This document shows, one piece after another, positions 61,438-64,000 of a DNA stretch of 64,000 bases. This DNA comes from JAOUGY01 sp963785075 (GTDB lineage: Bacteria > Actinomycetota > Acidimicrobiia > Spongiisociales > ZC4RG35): positions 62,001-126,000 of the forward strand of contig CAWATW010000004.1 of assembly GCA_963785075.1 (NCBI GenBank). The letters run 5' to 3'. A model generated the notes under the pieces. The model worked only from the letters and a program-made list of their open reading frames with translations. It made no database searches and was not told where the DNA came from. The position numbers and the translations under genes were made by a program. How positions within the stretch are numbered: position 1 is the first letter of the stretch; each line of letters begins with the position of its first letter.

Positions 61438-62439
61438 ATGAAAAGCACTCGATGGGCAGCCGGATTGCTGGCCCTGACGTTGATCTTGTCCGCCTGCGGT
61501 GGTGACGACAGCGGAGAGGTGAGCGGCGAGTTCGAATCGATCGCCGACGAGGCGGCGGCCGACGGGCTCGGTGGCGCTCAACCCGCGTCCGACGAGGGAG
61601 CCGCCGACGGCGACGTCACCGCCCAGCTCACCGACGCCGCCGTGACCGACCGCAAGGTGATCCGGACCGGCCAGATGACGGTCCAGGCCGACGACACCCG
61701 GGCCCTCATGGAGGACATCACCGCCCTCGTCGACTCCTCTGGAGGATACGTGTCCTCGACCCAGGTCAGCCCCACCGGTGAGGATCGGCAACCGGCGATC
61801 GACATCACCATCCGGGTGCCGGCAGGCGAGCTCGACACGGCGCTCGCCTCGATCCGTGCGATGGCTGCCGAGGTGATCTCCGAGAGCATCCAGAGTCAGG
61901 ACGTCACCGAGGAATACGTCGACATCGAGTCCCGCCTGCGCAACCTGACAGCTCTCGAAACGGAACTGGTTGCACTGCTGCGCGAAGTGCGCGAACAGCC
62001 CGACGCCGATCCCCAGAAGCTGCTCAGCGTGTTCAACGAGGTGAGCCGGGTGCGCGGGGAGATCGAAGTGCTCGAAGGACGGCGCAGGTTGCTCGACAAC
62101 CAGGCGAGCCTTTCCACGATCACCATCGCGATCACCCCGACCCCTTCGGCCGAGCCGATCGTCGAAGAGGGATGGCAGCCGCTCGTCACCGCCCGCCAGG
62201 CGTTGCGCGACCTCGTCGACTCGCTCCAATCCCTGGGCGACGCCGCGATCTGGTTCGTCGTCTTTGCGTTGCCTGTGCTGCTGATCCTCGCCACGCCGGT
62301 GGTGCTGTTCGTGTGGTTCCTCCGTCGTCTCTCGAGGCGACGGGCCGCCAGGACCGTGGCCTCCCAGCCGACTTCGGCACCGAGCCCTGAGCCCGTACCA
62401 GCGGCGGTGCCGGAAGCGCCGGCCGACCAGTCGGACTGA
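61438..62439 (+). CDS. DUF4349 lipoprotein
   Basis: A 333-residue protein from the ATG at 61438. The signal peptide ends with lipobox LSAC. The DUF4349 region begins 'RKVIRTGQMTVQADDTRALM', continues with 'VSSTQVSPTGEDRQPAIDIT' and 'IRVPAGELDTALASI', and has a coiled-coil helix pair ('YVDIESRLRNLTALETELV', 'VSRVRGEIEVLEGRRRLLD'). One C-terminal transmembrane helix (about 275-302) precedes a Pro/Ala-rich tail. It is anchored at both ends. Family function unknown. An upstream ATG at 61423 is less likely. Confidence 0.85.
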   Translation: MKSTRWAAGLLALTLILSACGGDDSGEVSGEFESIADEAAADGLGGAQPASDEGAADGDVTAQLTDAAVTDRKVIRTGQMTVQADDTRALMEDITALVDSSGGYVSSTQVSPTGEDRQPAIDITIRVPAGELDTALASIRAMAAEVISESIQSQDVTEEYVDIESRLRNLTALETELVALLREVREQPDADPQKLLSVFNEVSRVRGEIEVLEGRRRLLDNQASLSTITIAITPTPSAEPIVEEGWQPLVTARQALRDLVDSLQSLGDAAIWFVVFALPVLLILATPVVLFVWFLRRLSRRRAARTVASQPTSAPSPEPVPAAVPEAPADQSD

Positions 62440-62456
62440 CTTCGACCGACACTCCG

Positions 62457-62487
62457 GATCGAGGGGCGCACCGTGCGCCCCTCGATC
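62457..62487 (+). terminator. Perfect 14-bp hairpin after the DUF4349 gene
   Basis: GATCGAGGGGCGCA (62457-62470) pairs exactly with TGCGCCCCTCGATC (62474-62487) around a 3-nt loop, 17 nt after the DUF4349 stop. It separates that gene from the amidohydrolase, which starts 16 nt later. No T-run follows. Confidence 0.8.
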
Positions 62488-62503
62488 GCGCTATAACCAC
62501 CCG

Positions 62504-64000
62504 ATGAACGAGCAGGCAGACACGGTCTTCGTCAACGGCGCCGTGTTCACTGCCGACCCGGCCCGCAGTTGGGCTCGAGCCGTTGCCATCGCAGGCGATC
62601 GAATCTCCTCTGTCGGTGACGACGAACAGGTGCTCGCCGAGGCCGGGCCCGAAACCGAGATCGTCGACCTCGGAGGCCGCCTCCTCTCCCCCGGGTTTCA
62701 AGACGCCCACGTTCACCCGGCCACCGGGGGCGAGATCAGCCTGTCGTGCAACCTCGCCGACGCCTCGGGCGCCGACCAGGCAGCGGCACTGATCGCCGGA
62801 TACGTCCGCTCACACCCCAACGACGAGTGGGTTCGGGGAGGCGGATGGCACTATGCGTGGTACCCGCGCGGTTGCCCGACACGCGCCCAGCTGGACCGAC
62901 TCGTCCCCGATCGCCCGGCCTACCTCAGGGTGGCGGACGGTCATTCGGGGTGGGCGAACTCCATCGCGCTGCAACTCGCCGGTGTGACCGCAGAGACAGC
63001 GGACCCGCCCGACGGCCGCATCGAGCGGGAGCCCGATGGCCGCCCCCAAGGAACTCTGCACGAAGGGGCGATGCACCTGGTCGAGCGGGTGATGCCGCCG
63101 GCAGCTCCCGAACGACTCGAACAAGCCCTGCTCGCGGGCCAGGATCACCTCTTCTCGCTGGGGATAACCGCTTGGCAGGATGCTTGGGTCGGCCCGGAGC
63201 TCCATGATGCCTACGCGAGGCTTGCCGCCGACGGGCGCCTCCGAGGAACGGCTCGAGCGTCCTTGTGGTGGGACCGCGAACGAGGTCTCGAACAGATCGA
63301 GGAGTTCGAGGACAGGCGACGGGCCGCCTCCGAGCGTTACCACCCACGCACGATCAAGCTCATGCTCGACGGGGTGTGCGAGAACTGCACAGCGTCGGTT
63401 CTCGAACCGTATCTCGACGCCGACGGGGCTCGGACCGAGAACCGAGGGATCGACATGATCGACCCCGACGAGCTCCCCACCATCGTCTCCGAGCTCGACC
63501 GGCGCGGGTTCCAATGCCACTTCCACGCCATCGGCGATCGCGCCGTGCGCAACGCCCTCGACGCGGTCGAAACCGCACTCGGACGGAACGGTTGGCGGTC
63601 GAATCGGCACCACATCGCTCACATCCAGATCGTCGATCCCGCCGACGTCCCCCGCTTCAGGCGCCTCGGCGTTGCTGCCAACGCCCAGGCGTTGTGGGCG
63701 TGCAACGAATCGTCCCAGGTAGACCTGACCATTCCCTTCATCGGCGCTTCCCGGTCAGAGCTCCAATACCCGTTCGCCTCGTTGTTGGCGGCCGGCGCAG
63801 TGCTTGCTATGGGGAGTGACTGGTCGGTTTCGACCGCCGACGTCATGGCCCAGATCTCGGTGGCGGTCGCCCGCACGATACCGGCCGATCGACCGAGTGA
63901 GCCTTTCGTTCCGACCGAGCGCATTCGTCTCGTCGACGCGCTTTCGGCATTCACCGCCGGTTCGGCCTGGGTCAATCATCTCGAAGGCGACCGCGGCACC
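62504..64000 (+). CDS. YtcJ-like amidohydrolase (3' end cut by window edge)
   Basis: An open frame of 499 codons from the ATG at 62504 to the window end. It is an amidohydrolase of the PF07969 type: 'DTVFVNGAVFTADPARSWA' (N-terminal beta domain), 'GFQDAHVHPATGG' (H-x-H metal ligands), 'CHFHAIGDRAVRNALDAVE', 'RHHIAHIQIVDP', and 'AMGSDWSVSTADVM' (metal Asp). Members hydrolyse varied amides, imides or esters; the substrate is not known. Family length is about 530-560, so only a short C-terminal piece is missing. No signal peptide, so cytoplasmic. Confidence 0.88.
   Translation, partial: MNEQADTVFVNGAVFTADPARSWARAVAIAGDRISSVGDDEQVLAEAGPETEIVDLGGRLLSPGFQDAHVHPATGGEISLSCNLADASGADQAAALIAGYVRSHPNDEWVRGGGWHYAWYPRGCPTRAQLDRLVPDRPAYLRVADGHSGWANSIALQLAGVTAETADPPDGRIEREPDGRPQGTLHEGAMHLVERVMPPAAPERLEQALLAGQDHLFSLGITAWQDAWVGPELHDAYARLAADGRLRGTARASLWWDRERGLEQIEEFEDRRRAASERYHPRTIKLMLDGVCENCTASVLEPYLDADGARTENRGIDMIDPDELPTIVSELDRRGFQCHFHAIGDRAVRNALDAVETALGRNGWRSNRHHIAHIQIVDPADVPRFRRLGVAANAQALWACNESSQVDLTIPFIGASRSELQYPFASLLAAGAVLAMGSDWSVSTADVMAQISVAVARTIPADRPSEPFVPTERIRLVDALSAFTAGSAWVNHLEGDRGT

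Overview
The window is high-GC DNA packed with short intergenic gaps, many GTG/TTG starts and numerous 4-nt stop/start overlaps. It looks like a chromosome segment from a free-living aerobic actinobacterium. Pointers are a deazaflavin(F420)-dependent nitroreductase-type protein, a DUF222/HNH (13E12-type) endonuclease behind a TCGAAC-N4-GTTCGA SOS box of the actinobacterial LexA type, and a galU-moeA(glp)-moaC-GlpR/SepX-like neighbourhood. Thr-rich lipoproteins, pyruvate phosphate dikinase and FmdB fit as well. Acidimicrobiia or a close relative is my best guess, by inference only. No rRNA, CRISPR array, prophage or insertion sequence was recognised; one tRNA is present (Ala, anticodon CGC).

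Layout. 1-14.8 kb is a patchwork of single genes: a partial GH31 glucosidase, an F420-type protein, several secreted lipoproteins, an SOS-controlled HNH gene, a CPBP protease, an acyltransferase-3/radical-SAM pair, and several frameshifted or eroded genes (GNAT, pentapeptide repeat, SRPBCC). 14.7-25.6 kb is one minus-strand run of ten genes. From the promoter end they are a cyanuric acid hydrolase/barbiturase-family ring-opening amidohydrolase, DUF2877, FdrA, DUF1116, a three-subunit molybdenum hydroxylase (FAD, 2Fe-2S, Mo), a GNAT-like protein, a thiolase-fold protein lacking the usual nucleophilic cysteine, and its DUF35 zinc-ribbon/OB partner. 26.5-31.5 kb is a 1651-residue secreted subtilase. 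31.5-41 kb holds the tRNA, an ECF sigma factor with a membrane partner, a translin-family protein, a GlpR/SepX-like membrane protein, moaC, moeA/glp, galU, plsY, fmdB, a phosphoesterase and envelope proteins.

41-48.5 kb contains a four-gene operon (class III aminotransferase, FAD amine oxidoreductase, GNAT, TPP enzyme) and an agmatinase-type ureohydrolase. 48.7-51.4 kb is pyruvate phosphate dikinase. 52-61 kb is a putative polyamine or omega-amino-acid operon: GabT-like aminotransferase, aldehyde dehydrogenase, C45 peptidase-family acyltransferase/amidohydrolase, GNAT, then a PotD-PotA-PotB-PotC importer. It is read away from a divergent Lrp/AsnC regulator that has a long palindrome just before its own start codon. 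The window ends in a DUF4349 lipoprotein and a truncated YtcJ-like amidohydrolase.

How the parts may work together. The 14.7-25.6 kb operon can be read as a complete N-heterocycle pathway: hydroxylate the ring (Mo enzyme), open it (AtzD/barbiturase family), transfer the carbamoyl group to phosphate (FdrA-DUF1116-DUF2877, the gene trio tied to oxamate carbamoyltransferase in E. coli), then handle an acyl-CoA (thiolase/DUF35). The 52-61 kb operon can be read as polyamine uptake and conversion through amine, aldehyde and acid steps, with an unusual N-acyl protection/deprotection pair. Both readings are inferences from family and context and are the main items for follow-up.
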